The notes beneath the pieces were generated by a model. It saw only the letters and a list, made by a program, of their open reading frames with translations, had not been told where the DNA came from and did no database searches. A DNA stretch of 64,000 bases. Origin: Aureimonas sp. SA4125 (GTDB lineage: Bacteria; Pseudomonadota; Alphaproteobacteria; Rhizobiales; Rhizobiaceae). Both the position numbers and the translations under genes were made by a program. This document shows positions 53,918-62,869 of the stretch, piece by piece. The stretch spans positions 930,001-994,000 of the forward strand of contig NZ_AP025032.1 of NCBI RefSeq assembly GCF_019973775.1. The letters are read 5' to 3'. How positions within the stretch are numbered: the stretch's first letter is position 1; every line of letters starts with the position of its first letter.

Positions 53918-55292
53918 GGTCGTGTCCGTCAACGTGGTGGAAATTGAGTGTAGCTGAAGCGGCTCCGTTTCAGGCGACTTCGGTGGAAATCTGTTCGGGT
54001 TTTGCAGTGTTGCCCATGGCCATGAGGTCGGCCATGGGTTCGGTCTGCATGTAGCGGTTCTGGATCTGCCATTCGTCGTTGGCCTCGAGAAGGACGGCGC
54101 CGATGAGCCGGATGATGGATCCCTCGTTCGGGAAGATTCCGACGACGTCGGCACGCCGCTTCACCTCCTTGTTCAGGCGCTCCAGGGAATTCGTCGAATG
54201 GATCCGGGTCCGGTGCTGACTGGGAAAATCCATGTGCGCCAGCACGTCGGTCTCGCTGTTGTCGATGAAGGCCCCGAGCTTTGGACACTTTCCCCGAAGC
54301 TGGTCGGCGACGTGGCGCAGCGCCTGGCTGGCGCTAGCACGATCGGGCTGGGCGAAGGCTTGGCGCAGCGCGGCCGCCGCCATGCTCTGCTGCGCCTTCG
54401 GGACATACGACAGGGCGTTGCGCATCCAATGCACCCGGCAGCGCTGCCAGGAGGCGCTGAACACCCGGCGAATGGCGGCTTTCAGCCCTTCGTGAGCATC
54501 CGAGATCACGAGCTTCACGCCGGACAGGCCGCGGCGCACGAGGCTCTTGAGGAAGCTCGACCAAAACGTCTCCGCTTCCGAGGGGCCGATGTGAAGGCCG
54601 ACGATCTCGCGCTTGCCGTCCGTGTTCACGGCCACGGCGATTATGGCGGCGACCGAAACGATGCGTCCACCCTCGCGCTGCTTCAGGTAGGTCGCATCCA
54701 GCCAGAGGTAGGGCCAGTCGCCAGTGAGAGGACGGTCGAGGAAGCCGCCGACGCGTTCGTCGATGTCTTTGCACAGCTTCGATACGGTGCTCTTGCCGAT
54801 CCCCGACAGCCCCATGGCCTGTACCAGATCGTCGACCCGCCGGGTGGAAACGCCGCTGATCCAAGCTTCCTGAATGACGGCAACCAAGGCCTTCTCCGAG
54901 AGCTTTCTCGGCTCCAGGAACGGCGGGAAGTAGCTGCCCTGCCGAAGCTTGGGTATCCGAAGCTGCAACGAGCCGAGCCGCGTGTCGAGCGAGCGGTCGC
55001 GGTAGCCATTGCGATAAGTCGCCCGTTCCTGCGTCCGTTCGTGGCGCCCGGCGCCGATCATGCCTTCAACGTCGACCTCCATAAGGAGCTGCATCACGCT
55101 CTCGGCTATCGTTCTCAGGAAATCGCCGTCCCCGGCTTTCGCAAAAAGCTCGGCAAGCGGTAGTCTGTCCTCGGTCATCGGGTTCTCCGGTCAGGTTGAA
55201 GTCTCGCAACTCCACCTTAGCCGCCCTATCCGGTGACCGCCTCAGCCACACCTTTCAATGTCGGAATTTCCACCACGAGCGCGGACACTACC
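53918..55292. mobile_element. IS256-family insertion sequence (1375 bp)
   Basis: Terminal inverted repeats of 28 bp agree except in five central or early positions: both ends begin GGT[CA]GTGTCCG and end CGTGGTGGAAATT (left 53918-53945, right 55265-55292). Eight-base target duplications CGGGATGA flank the element. One IS256-type transposase fills it on the minus strand. Duplication size and length are typical of IS256. Confidence 0.88.
53970..55178 (-). CDS. IS256 family transposase
   Basis: A 402-residue mutator-type transposase with the DDE triad: first Asp in WLDATYLK (about 162), second Asp in ISDAHEGLK (about 227) and the Glu in NSLERLNKEVKRR (about 335). The C-x2-H motif CRVHWMRNAL lies between. 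The N-terminal region has the ERATYRNGYRDR signature. The frame is complete and uninterrupted, so the element may be active. Confidence 0.93.
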   Translation of the reverse strand: MTEDRLPLAELFAKAGDGDFLRTIAESVMQLLMEVDVEGMIGAGRHERTQERATYRNGYRDRSLDTRLGSLQLRIPKLRQGSYFPPFLEPRKLSEKALVAVIQEAWISGVSTRRVDDLVQAMGLSGIGKSTVSKLCKDIDERVGGFLDRPLTGDWPYLWLDATYLKQREGGRIVSVAAIIAVAVNTDGKREIVGLHIGPSEAETFWSSFLKSLVRRGLSGVKLVISDAHEGLKAAIRRVFSASWQRCRVHWMRNALSYVPKAQQSMAAAALRQAFAQPDRASASQALRHVADQLRGKCPKLGAFIDNSETDVLAHMDFPSQHRTRIHSTNSLERLNKEVKRRADVVGIFPNEGSIIRLIGAVLLEANDEWQIQNRYMQTEPMADLMAMGNTAKPEQISTEVA

Positions 55293-55300
55293 CGGGATGA
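55293..55300. repeat. Target site duplication (right) of the IS256-type element
   Basis: CGGGATGA, identical to 53910-53917. Confidence 0.85.
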
Positions 55301-55959
55301 ATTCACGAATTCAGGAGTCATGCACCACCAGTGCTTCGGCAGAGATAGACGCCGGTCGTTGGCCTGCATAACAGATATACCTATCGGCCAGCAATCCCGC
55401 CCGGTCCCCTCTCTTTCGCAACTGCACTCGCGCTATTTGATCCGCTGTCGGCTGCTTTTGCCCACGCCCCGGCTATCCCGGCGGCAGCAGGAGCGGCATC
55501 GGAACGAAGACGCGGCATTCGAACCAAGACGGTGTCGCAATGCGGCGAGCTACCGCTGGGATTTCGCCCTCCTGGCCAGGCCGACAGAACGAGCAGCAAA
55601 CGCCGCTACCTCCGCGGTCGGTTAGGCGTACTCTCTGACACATTCTTCGGCCGATGATCCGCAATCGTGAACGCCGGGCCTGCGTCAATATCAACGCCGT
55701 GCCCCATCCACCTTGCGCTCAGCGAGCACCATGCTATCTGTTACGACATTCGACCAGAGCCGTGGGGCGGCAGCGCGAGACTTGTCTGGTGTCCGGCCGG
55801 ATCGGATCGTGGCTTTCCGAGCCAGGGAGTCAAGCCAAGCGGGGCCGCCTTGCGTCGAAGCGAGGGCCCGATCAACACTTGAGTCGCTTATTGCTGCTAA
55901 GACGTCAATCGACATGTCGAGACGACAGCTGGTGAGCTGAGCTTAGCGGAAATTGAAGC
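55301..55959. other. 659-bp region without a gene
   Basis: This holds the probable original upstream end of the broken acyltransferase gene (ATG at 55321, minus strand) and, at its right end, the promoter of the type I secretion operon. The short frames are arginine/serine-rich and have no ribosome sites. No repeat was found. Confidence 0.45.
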
Positions 55960-57651
55960 ATGCAGTCAGAACTCAGCCAGTGCCTCGCAAAATGCCGCGG
56001 CGCTCTTCTATCGGTCGGCATTCTCAGCGGGGTCGCCAATATCCTCGCCTTGACGGGCTCGATATTCATGCTGGTCGTGTATGATCGCGTGATCCCCAGC
56101 GGCAGCGTGCCCACGCTGGTTTCCCTCGGACTGATCGCGCTCGCCATCTACGGCTTCCAGGCGTATGTCGATATCACCCGCTCCCGGATGCTGACCAGGA
56201 TTGGTCTCGTCATCAAGGAATCGTTCAGCGCCCGAATCTACAGCATGATCGTCCGCAATGCGGCGAGCGGCCGCAGCAACTCTTCAGGTGTCGTGCGCGA
56301 TCTGGACCAGATTCACAATTACTTGTCGTCCATGGGGCCGACCGCGCTGTTCGATCTGCCCTGGATCCCGATCTATCTGGGGATCTGCTTTGCATTCAAC
56401 TTCTACATCGGAATCAGCGTTCTCTGCGGTGCCCTCGTGCTTGTCGGCATCACGATCATCAGCGACATTCGCACAAAGGGGCCGTCGCGCACGCTCAATG
56501 AGGCGATGAACAAACGCAGCACCATGATGCAGGCGAGCCAGAACAATGCGGAGACCCTGCAGTCCATGGGCATGACGCTGGCAATGGCGGCCTCCTGGAA
56601 CAACATTGGCAGTTCCATCAGCAAGATCAGCCGCGAGATGGCCGACACCACGTCGACGCTCGGCACCCTGTCGCGCATTTCCCGCCTGGCACTGCAATCG
56701 TTCGTGCTCGGCGTCGGCGCTTATCTCGTCATCAACCAGGAGGCCACCGGCGGGATCATGATCGCCAGTTCCATCCTCGCAGCTCGGGCCTTGGCGCCGA
56801 TCGAGATGACGATCGGTCACTGGAAAAACCTGGTCTCTGCCCGACAGAGTTGGAAGCGGCTGGACGAACTGTTCTCCCGGAACCCGCCCGAGACGGTTCG
56901 TTTTGCGCTCCCCGCCCCAGAGAAGACATTCTCCTGCGAGGGCATCACGCTTGCCCCACCGAACGTCCACCGGATCATCGTGCGCGACGTGTCCTTCCGC
57001 TTGCGCGCCGGAGAGGGGTTGGGGATTATCGGCGCGACCGGTTCGGGCAAGTCCACTTTAGTGCGTGCGCTCGTCGGTCTCTGGCCGGCCGTGGCTGGCG
57101 TGGTGCGACTGGATGGCGTTGCGCTGTCACAGTGGTCGTCGACCGAGCGCGGCCGGTTCATCGGCTATCTGCCGCAAAACGTCTCGCTGTTTGAAGGGAC
57201 CATCGCGCAGAACATTTCCCGGTTCGATCCCAATGCCGACGCCGGAATGATCGCCAATGTCGCCCGCGAGGCGGGTGTGCACGACATGATCACGCGCCTT
57301 CCCGAAGGCTACGACACGATGATCGGGGAGAACGGCGGCGGGCTCTCCGGCGGCCAGAGCCAGCGCATCGGGCTTGCCCGCGCGCTCTATGGAGATCCGT
57401 TTCTGATCATCCTGGACGAACCCAATTCCAATCTCGACAGCGATGGCGAAGCGGCACTGGTTCAGGGCATGGAAGCGGCACGGGCCCGAGGCGCTGTCTT
57501 GGTGATTGTCGCCCATCGTCCGAGCGTGCTTTCCGCGGTCAACTACGTCATGATCATGAGCGAAGGGCGAATGCAGCGCTATGGACCCCGCGATGAAATC
57601 CTCGAACTGCTCAGTCCCAAACATCCCCCCGCAGTCGTGAACGCAGCTTAG
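55960..57651 (+). CDS. Type I secretion system permease/ATPase (PrtD/PrsD family)
   Basis: A 563-residue inner-membrane ABC exporter of the PrtD/AprD type. The membrane domain (about 15-300) has around six helices; the ATPase domain (about 325-555) has Walker A GATGSGKST, the signature LSGGQSQRI and Walker B FLIILDEPN. It lacks the C39 peptidase-like N-terminal domain of HlyB, as PrtD proteins do. With the adaptor encoded just downstream and an outer-membrane TolC from elsewhere, it exports proteins carrying C-terminal RTX signals. The GH16 glycanase at 44.5 kb and the small RTX protein at 60 kb are the natural cargo. No outer-membrane gene is present in the window. Confidence 0.93.
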   Translation: MQSELSQCLAKCRGALLSVGILSGVANILALTGSIFMLVVYDRVIPSGSVPTLVSLGLIALAIYGFQAYVDITRSRMLTRIGLVIKESFSARIYSMIVRNAASGRSNSSGVVRDLDQIHNYLSSMGPTALFDLPWIPIYLGICFAFNFYIGISVLCGALVLVGITIISDIRTKGPSRTLNEAMNKRSTMMQASQNNAETLQSMGMTLAMAASWNNIGSSISKISREMADTTSTLGTLSRISRLALQSFVLGVGAYLVINQEATGGIMIASSILAARALAPIEMTIGHWKNLVSARQSWKRLDELFSRNPPETVRFALPAPEKTFSCEGITLAPPNVHRIIVRDVSFRLRAGEGLGIIGATGSGKSTLVRALVGLWPAVAGVVRLDGVALSQWSSTERGRFIGYLPQNVSLFEGTIAQNISRFDPNADAGMIANVAREAGVHDMITRLPEGYDTMIGENGGGLSGGQSQRIGLARALYGDPFLIILDEPNSNLDSDGEAALVQGMEAARARGAVLVIVAHRPSVLSAVNYVMIMSEGRMQRYGPRDEILELLSPKHPPAVVNAA

Positions 57652-57654
57652 TGA

Positions 57655-59094
57655 ATGGCAATCTTAGGACGCGGACGAAAGATGAACCAGCAATCGGTAG
57701 CCACGGTCAGCCCGGCAGCGCTGACGCCCGCCCGAAGGCTTGACGTGGGCCGGTCGCATCCGCCGGCGCCCCTGTTGACGCTGGAAATGGTGCCGGCCGA
57801 TCAGACCGAAAGCTTTCGTCATCTGCGTCGCACCATGGCGGTCGGCACGCTGGTTGTCTTCGGCACGACGCTCGCCATCGGCCTGTTCATCGCCAAGACC
57901 GTGATAGCGGGTGCGGTCGTCGGACAAGGCACGCTGGTGGTCGAAACAGGGCCCAAAAAGGTGCAGCATCAGACCGGCGGCATCGTCAAGCAGTTGCTTG
58001 TCGCCGATGGCGATCAGGTAACGGCCGGGCAGCCGCTTGTGGTTCTCGATCAGGTCGTTACGGATGCACAGTTAAATGCTGTCAGCAGCAGTCTGGTGCA
58101 ACAGAGCGCACGTCTCGACCGGCTGGTCGCCGAGCGCGACGGCCTGGCAGACCTCATCTTTCCCAGCATTTCCCAGGCAGTCCTGCTGCGGAACCCCGAA
58201 TATGAGAGCTTTCTCGATATCGAGCGGCGGCAGTTCGCCCTCCGGCGCGAAGGTCGCGACGGCCAGCGCCAGCAGCTTTCCGAGCGGGTACGGCAGACGG
58301 AAGAGCAGGTCCGCGGCGACGAAGCGCAGCGCGATGCGAAAATATCAGAGGCAAACGTCGTGAGAGACGAGCTGACGGGCCTGCGCAGCCTGTTCAAGAA
58401 GAAACTCGTGCCCTATGCGCGACTTTCGGAGATGGAGCGGGCGCTGTCGCAGCTCGAAGGCGACAAGGGCGCGCTGACCTCTTCCATCGCGAGCGGCAAG
58501 GGCAGAATGGCCGAGCTCGAGCTCCAGATCCTGCAGGTCGATCAGAACTTCCGGTCTGACCTGACGGACCAGATTTCGGCGACCCAGCAACAGGTTTCGG
58601 ATCTTTCGGAGCGACAGATCATTGCCGAGGATGCGCGCATGCGCAGCGTCATCACGGCGCCGCAGGACGGTACGGTCAACCAGCTGGCGATCCACACGGT
58701 CGGCGGGGTGATCCAACCGGCCGAAACCTTGATGGTCGTCGTGCCGAAGAACGATCAGCTGATCGGCGAGATCAAGGTGCGGCCCAGCGACATCGACCAG
58801 ATCTATCCCGGCTTGCCCTCGGAGATCCATTTCTCGGCATTCGATCGGGGAACGACACCCGCCATCAACGGGGTTGTCTCGTCGGTCTCAGCTGATCTGC
58901 TGGAGGACAAGCAAAGCGGCGCCAAGTATTACCTGGCAAAAATACGCTCTGACGACGCCGAGCTGCAAAAGCTCGATCACCTGAAGCTCGTGCCGGGCAT
59001 GCCTCTGGAAGTTTTCATCCATACTAGCGACAGAACCATCGCTTCCTACTTGGTCAAGCCGTTGACTGACCAGATGAACCGGGCATTTCGCTAG
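57655..59094 (+). CDS. HlyD family type I secretion adaptor (PrtE/PrsE family)
   Basis: A 479-residue periplasmic adaptor. A cytoplasmic stretch of about 55 residues is followed by one transmembrane helix (about 62-83), a lipoyl/barrel-sandwich part starting VVGQGTLVVETGPKKVQHQTGGIVKQLLV, a long coiled coil (about 150-310) and a C-terminal beta domain ending VPGMPLEVFI. It bridges the PrtD-type exporter to TolC. The ATG at 57655 lies three bases after the exporter stop; an ATG at 57682 (MNQQSVATV) is an equally possible start. Confidence 0.92.
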   Translation: MAILGRGRKMNQQSVATVSPAALTPARRLDVGRSHPPAPLLTLEMVPADQTESFRHLRRTMAVGTLVVFGTTLAIGLFIAKTVIAGAVVGQGTLVVETGPKKVQHQTGGIVKQLLVADGDQVTAGQPLVVLDQVVTDAQLNAVSSSLVQQSARLDRLVAERDGLADLIFPSISQAVLLRNPEYESFLDIERRQFALRREGRDGQRQQLSERVRQTEEQVRGDEAQRDAKISEANVVRDELTGLRSLFKKKLVPYARLSEMERALSQLEGDKGALTSSIASGKGRMAELELQILQVDQNFRSDLTDQISATQQQVSDLSERQIIAEDARMRSVITAPQDGTVNQLAIHTVGGVIQPAETLMVVVPKNDQLIGEIKVRPSDIDQIYPGLPSEIHFSAFDRGTTPAINGVVSSVSADLLEDKQSGAKYYLAKIRSDDAELQKLDHLKLVPGMPLEVFIHTSDRTIASYLVKPLTDQMNRAFR

Positions 59095-59195
59095 AGCATG
59101 ACCCCGAAAGGCGGTTCCAGCTTTCGGAAAAGATCATGCGAGGACAAGGACCTAAAGCGGATCGGCGATGCAAGGAAAAGTCATCCCGCTTTAGG
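59094..59195. repeat. RIME-like intergenic mosaic repeat, copy 1
   Basis: Two linked palindromes. The first runs GAGCATGACCCCGAAAG ... CTTTCGGAAAAGATCATGC (59094-59139). The second pairs CCTAAAGCGG (59151-59160) with CCGCTTTAGG (59186-59195). The GCATGATCCCGAAAAG/CTAAAGCG pattern is the known Rhizobium intergenic mosaic element type. It starts right at the adaptor stop codon. Confidence 0.75.
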
Positions 59196-59406
59196 GCTGG
59201 GTTGCAGCCCCGACTCGTTACCGTGAGCCCCGACGACCAAGGCATGCAGTCGGGCCCGATGGTTGACGCCGTCGTGCCGCCTGTCCGGTGAAAACGGGTG
59301 GGCTCCAGCTGCGACGTTTGGCTCGGCAAACGCTAAAGCAAGACGGGTCGATTGCTTCGGCTCAAATCGAGCCTATGTAAAAAGCCCAAGAGTTGAAGGA
59401 AATGAG

Positions 59407-59706
59407 ATGACCGCTGAATATAGGCTGGCCGCCGTGGCCATAGTCTCCGTCTTGCTCGCGACACCAGTTTATGCGCAGACCCCGGATCGCACGGTCGATA
59501 CCACTCGACGCAATCAGGCAAACTATCTCATTGAACAGCGGGGAACGCGCGAAATTCAGCCGGAGGCACGGCAGTTCGACCGTGCCCTTCGCCTTCAGCA
59601 ACGGCTGGATGCGCGTCGTCCCCTGGGCCTTGAACCGAATGCCGGACAAACGTCGCGGCCCGCCAATGCGTCCGATCCGAGGAGCGATGTCGTCAAAACC
59701 CAGTGA
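59407..59706 (+). CDS. Small secreted hypothetical protein (99 residues)
   Basis: No family recognised. The ATG at 59407 follows GAAGGA. A Sec signal peptide is clear: MTAEYR, hydrophobic core AAVAIVSVLLATPVYA, cleavage after residue 23. The mature part (about 76 residues) is polar and rich in Arg, Gln and Asn with no cysteine, so probably a small unstructured or helical periplasmic protein. It lies between two RIME-like repeats after the type I secretion genes. Confidence 0.65.
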   Translation: MTAEYRLAAVAIVSVLLATPVYAQTPDRTVDTTRRNQANYLIEQRGTREIQPEARQFDRALRLQQRLDARRPLGLEPNAGQTSRPANASDPRSDVVKTQ

Positions 59707-59800
59707 CGGGTGCGACCCGCGGGTCTGCTGATGGGGCGGGCGCGACGGGCCGGTGCTGAGAACGCCGGGTTCTACCCTTGGGCCGAGCGGAATCCGCCGA

Positions 59801-59904
59801 GAGCATGATCCCGAAAAGTGGCTTCCGGCTTTCGGAAAGAGATCCTGCGGAAACAAAGACCTAAGGCGGGACGGCGATTCGAAGAAAAGCCATTCCGCTT
59901 GAGA
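59801..59904. repeat. RIME-like intergenic mosaic repeat, copy 2
   Basis: GAGCATGATCCCGAAAAGTGG ... CTTTCGGAAAGAGATCCTGC, then CTAAGGCGGG and CCGCTTGAG. It parallels copy 1 along its full 100-bp length with scattered changes. Confidence 0.75.
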
Positions 59905-59972
59905 GCATGGGCTGGCGGATCGCTGGATGCGGTCCGACGGGGCGGCCGAAGCCTGTCTGTACCGCTCAAGAA

Positions 59973-60004
59973 AAAGAGCCGGGCCTGGTGAGGCTCGGCT
60001 CTTT
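59973..60004 (-). terminator. Terminator after the small RTX gene
   Basis: On the minus strand AAAGAGCCGAGCCT pairs with AGGCCCGGCTCTTT (one G-U pair) and is followed by TTTTT-like sequence. It lies 58 bp after the stop codon. Confidence 0.8.
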
Positions 60005-60061
60005 ATATGCGAGACTACGATTATACGCGAGACTGCGATTGGAGTCGCAGTCGCAGGCAGG

Positions 60062-60595
60062 TCAGCTGAACGTGTAGTCGCCTGCGCTCAGTGTCAGGCC
60101 ATTGGCCGACTTGATCGCCAAGATGAAGCTGTCGCCGGCATCGTTGGTGATCTGATAGTAGTCGACATTGCCATGCGCTGGGTTTCGCGCGTGGGCGGTG
60201 TCGGTCATCAGTTCGAAAGTGGCGCCCTCGCCAAAGCCCGTAAGGCGCAGCGTGTCCGTGCCGGTGGCAGACCATGTGTTGGCGTTGCCGCCGTTGGCGC
60301 CTTCGAAGTCCCAAACATAATCCTGCGGAGCGCCGGCCGAACCGTCGAAATCGTGGATGTTGAAGGCGAAAGTGTCGTTGCCGGTTCCGCCATAGAGACG
60401 GTCGACGCCCTTGCCGCCAATGATCGTGTCGTTGCCAGCGCCGCCATCGATGTTGTCGGACCCAAGGCCGCCATACAACCGGTCGTTGCCAGAGTTTCCA
60501 TAGATCGTATCATTACCCTTGCCAGAGTCGATGATATCGTTCGCCGAGTTGTTGGCGTCAGCATTGGAAAAGCCGAAGCCCGAAATTACTGCCAT
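60062..60595 (-). CDS. Small RTX calcium-binding protein
   Basis: A 177-residue protein with no Sec signal and a block of nonapeptide repeats near the N-terminus (about 25-75: [20 protein letters not shown] type, GGxGxDxUx). An acidic, aromatic C-terminal domain ends [11 protein letters not shown], which fits an uncleaved type I secretion signal. It is very small for the family, so it may be a calcium-binding accessory or matrix protein. The ATG follows AGGGG. The upstream region is strongly AT-rich. Likely cargo of the PrtD/PrtE-type exporter 1 kb away. Confidence 0.85.
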   Translation of the reverse strand: MAVISGFGFSNADANNSANDIIDSGKGNDTIYGNSGNDRLYGGLGSDNIDGGAGNDTIIGGKGVDRLYGGTGNDTFAFNIHDFDGSAGAPQDYVWDFEGANGGNANTWSATGTDTLRLTGFGEGATFELMTDTAHARNPAHGNVDYYQITNDAGDSFILAIKSANGLTLSAGDYTFS

Positions 60596-61566
60596 AGGTG
60601 CCCCTGTGAAAATCCGAGCTATGAAACGGTCTGCTCAGTGGCGATATAAATCGCTTCCTTAACATTGAGTCAACCGCAATCGTGGAGAATTTTTTAACTG
60701 TATCGATAAATTTTTACGAAATATTAATTTTAACAAGTGCCTTATTGGTGCTGGATTTGGATGTAAGAATCTAGATTTTTGGTAGATGTCATGGGCCCGG
60801 ATGTCCCTGGCTATGATGTAATTTGCTAGGATTTTGCGATCGGTTTTCAAAAATAGTCGGAGAAATAGTCTGGCGCCGAGTCATGGCAAGGGCCAGCTGG
60901 CTGAAAGGCTGCCACGGGCAGCAAAGCGCCGTTGCGTCATCGCGTGATCGAATCCCATCGGCAATCAATGAGCGGCTCACGACAGACGAAAGTTGTCAGT
61001 ATCCCAAAGCGTCGGCAGACGGGCTTCAGAGTTCCAGGCATCCGGACGCGGGACGGGGCAGCCACAGCGGATTGAGATCAGTCGACTGTCCGCGCGGCCG
61101 CCGCACGGTCGTCATGGCTAGAAACGCGAGAGGCAATTCGATCATTAAACCGCTCGACTGAGCGAGTATAATCCCGCTCGATCTTGGCCTGAGAAAATGA
61201 TGCGGCCGAAAATCGTCGATGCCCGGCGTCTGTGATGCCGGATATCGGGGCCGCCGTGATCGTCGTCTTGGCAAGACCGCGGTGGCCGCCGGCCCAGTGA
61301 GGAGTGTGGGCGTCTAATCGTCAAGACACCGGTCAGGTTGATGGCCATGCCTGCAACGAGCCGAGCCCGACGAACAGGCACTCCTTTGCCTGGCCGCGGC
61401 CAGTGTCCCGCCGTCAAACCTTCGGCAAAGCGCCGACCGCAGGTGAGCCGATCCTGGGCGCAGGCCATCGGCCACCACGCGCCCGGCTTCGCCTCGACAG
61501 GCATCCGAAATCACACGCTGTCGAAATCGTTGGGCACCTTTCGCCCAGCGTCTTCTGTTTCAGATC
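60596..61566. other. 971-bp region without a supported gene
   Basis: 60655-60785 is strikingly AT-rich, with runs such as GAATTTTTTAACTG and AAATATTAATTTTAA, and probably carries the promoter of the RTX gene. Beyond that the sequence returns to high GC. A short stretch at 61280-61315 could be the tail of an IS3-type transposase. No intact gene seen. Confidence 0.5.
61280..61315 (-). mobile_element. Possible remnant of an IS3-type transposase C-terminus
   Basis: The translated minus strand reads RRPHSSLGRRPP, very like the RPHSSLGYRPP motif near the end of IS3/IS481 integrase-type transposases. Nothing around it in the same frame extends the match, so this is at best a decayed fragment. Confidence 0.3.
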
Positions 61567-62172
61567 TCAGAAGACGCTGTGCCAGATTCGCGGGTTTTCA
61601 CGCGAGGCGATCTTTTCCCAGGTCAGATCGGTCTTGCGCCATGAGCGCAGGCTGTTGTTGCGGTTGTCGAGGACTATGTCGCCGTCATTGGTGCTGACCA
61701 GGAGAACCGCGTGGCCTTCGCCGGACGGAGTGTGAGCAACCGCCAAACGCAGGGCCGAACTCGGAACACCCTGGGCCAGGAGCTTCCGGCGCTTGGTCAA
61801 GGCGAAATCTTCGCAGTCGCCTGAGGCCGCATCGGCTTGCCAGACGTCTTTGGCTTCCCTTTTCGGACGGATGCTGCGGTTCACGCGCCGGTTTGTCTCC
61901 GCGACCATCTCCCGGTTCTCTTTCGTCCACTTGAGGACGGCCGGGGTGCTCGATCGGCAGTCGTCCGGGTTGTTGACGCAGAACTGGATGTAGGAAAACG
62001 GGGCGAGGGCGGGGCGCCCCTGTCCGATCCATTTCGTCACGGCATACGGGGCGCTCTGGTGCGCCAGACCGACGATTCCGCCAGCCTGTGCTGTGTTCAT
62101 CGGCGCAGCGGCCAAAGCCAGTGCGGACAAGCGGATGCCCAGTTTCTTGATGGTCATAGCTAGACGCTCCAT
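61567..62172 (-). CDS. LapG-like transglutaminase-type cysteine protease (BTLCP, DUF920)
   Basis: A 201-residue periplasmic cysteine protease. A Sec signal ends after NTAQA (residue 30). The papain-like triad is visible: Cys120 in SGDCEDFALTKR, His154 in GEGHAVLLV and Asp169 in IVLDNRNN, matching LapG, which clips large RTX adhesins from the surface when c-di-GMP is low. This family is known to lie near type I exporters and RTX proteins, as here. The ATG at 62172 follows AGGAGAA; residues upstream in the frame are unsupported. No LapD-type inhibitor or giant adhesin gene lies in the window. Confidence 0.9.
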   Translation of the reverse strand: MERLAMTIKKLGIRLSALALAAAPMNTAQAGGIVGLAHQSAPYAVTKWIGQGRPALAPFSYIQFCVNNPDDCRSSTPAVLKWTKENREMVAETNRRVNRSIRPKREAKDVWQADAASGDCEDFALTKRRKLLAQGVPSSALRLAVAHTPSGEGHAVLLVSTNDGDIVLDNRNNSLRSWRKTDLTWEKIASRENPRIWHSVF

Positions 62173-62869
62173 GATTTCTCCTGAGGCAAGGAAAACATGG
62201 ATCGGCCTGCGATCCGGTTCAGTAATTTCATCAAATTTGAACGAAGTTGCAGGGAACAAGCGCTGTTTTGGCCGGACAGTTGGGCAGGGGCTTTTAGTGC
62301 GGATTGAGTTTAGTTTCGCCATGGTCTGAATTGGCGAAGTTTTTGCATTCGGCTGGTGGGACATTGACGATGATGTTTTAGATGGCTTCGCGGAGATCGT
62401 CTCGGTTGGAGCGACGTCGTCCGCTACACTACGGACGTCAGGCGGCCGGTGGGCATCAGCCATGCCTTGCGCGCCAGGACCCCTCGCGCGACGACCATCA
62501 GTCTCGGCGTCCATGTCTGCTCGAGCGGGTCACGATCAGTTCGAGACGTCCGGCCGAACATCTTCTCGAGTGGGGATTCATCTCCTTCGCCACAGGCGCG
62601 GCTTCGCCTGCCTCGTCGAGCAGAATGTGCTGGACTCTGCGCTGAGGTAATCGACATCGCCGCCCGGTGCATTCTTCGGCTCGCGGGTGTCTCGCTCAGA
62701 TTGAGCGCGGGGTGAAAAAGTGGGAACCGGTTTTTCGCAGTATCCGGCGCGGCAACTTGAAAGCCAGCGTTTCGCGCGATCCCGGAAAATCACCCGAAAC
62801 GCTAGGTCGGGCTTCGCCCTGGGGGCAGCCCGATCTTAGTCGAGAAGCGCCGATTGCCTCGGCCCCATA
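62173..62869. other. 697-bp region without a supported gene
   Basis: Holds the promoter of the LapG-like gene near 62180-62350 (lower GC) and a diverged mosaic-type repeat at 62714-62803. Frames here are short and arginine/serine-rich. Confidence 0.45.
62714..62803. repeat. Diverged RIME-like repeat, copy 3
   Basis: GAAAAAGTGGGAACCGGTTTTTCGC (62714-62738) matches the first palindrome of the RIME type. AGCGTTTCG (62766-62774) and CGAAACGCT (62795-62803) then form a second hairpin. The second half differs from copies 1 and 2. Confidence 0.45.

Larger units (their letters stand above)
59707..60061. other. 355-bp intergenic region with a repeat and a terminator
   Basis: Contains RIME-like copy 2 (59801-59904) and the terminator of the minus-strand RTX gene (59973-60004). 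No gene seen. Confidence 0.6.

Noticed and set aside
55233..55625. A 130-codon plus-strand frame near the IS256-type right end
   Set aside because: It crosses the inverted repeat and target duplication, so it cannot be an old gene. No family resemblance.
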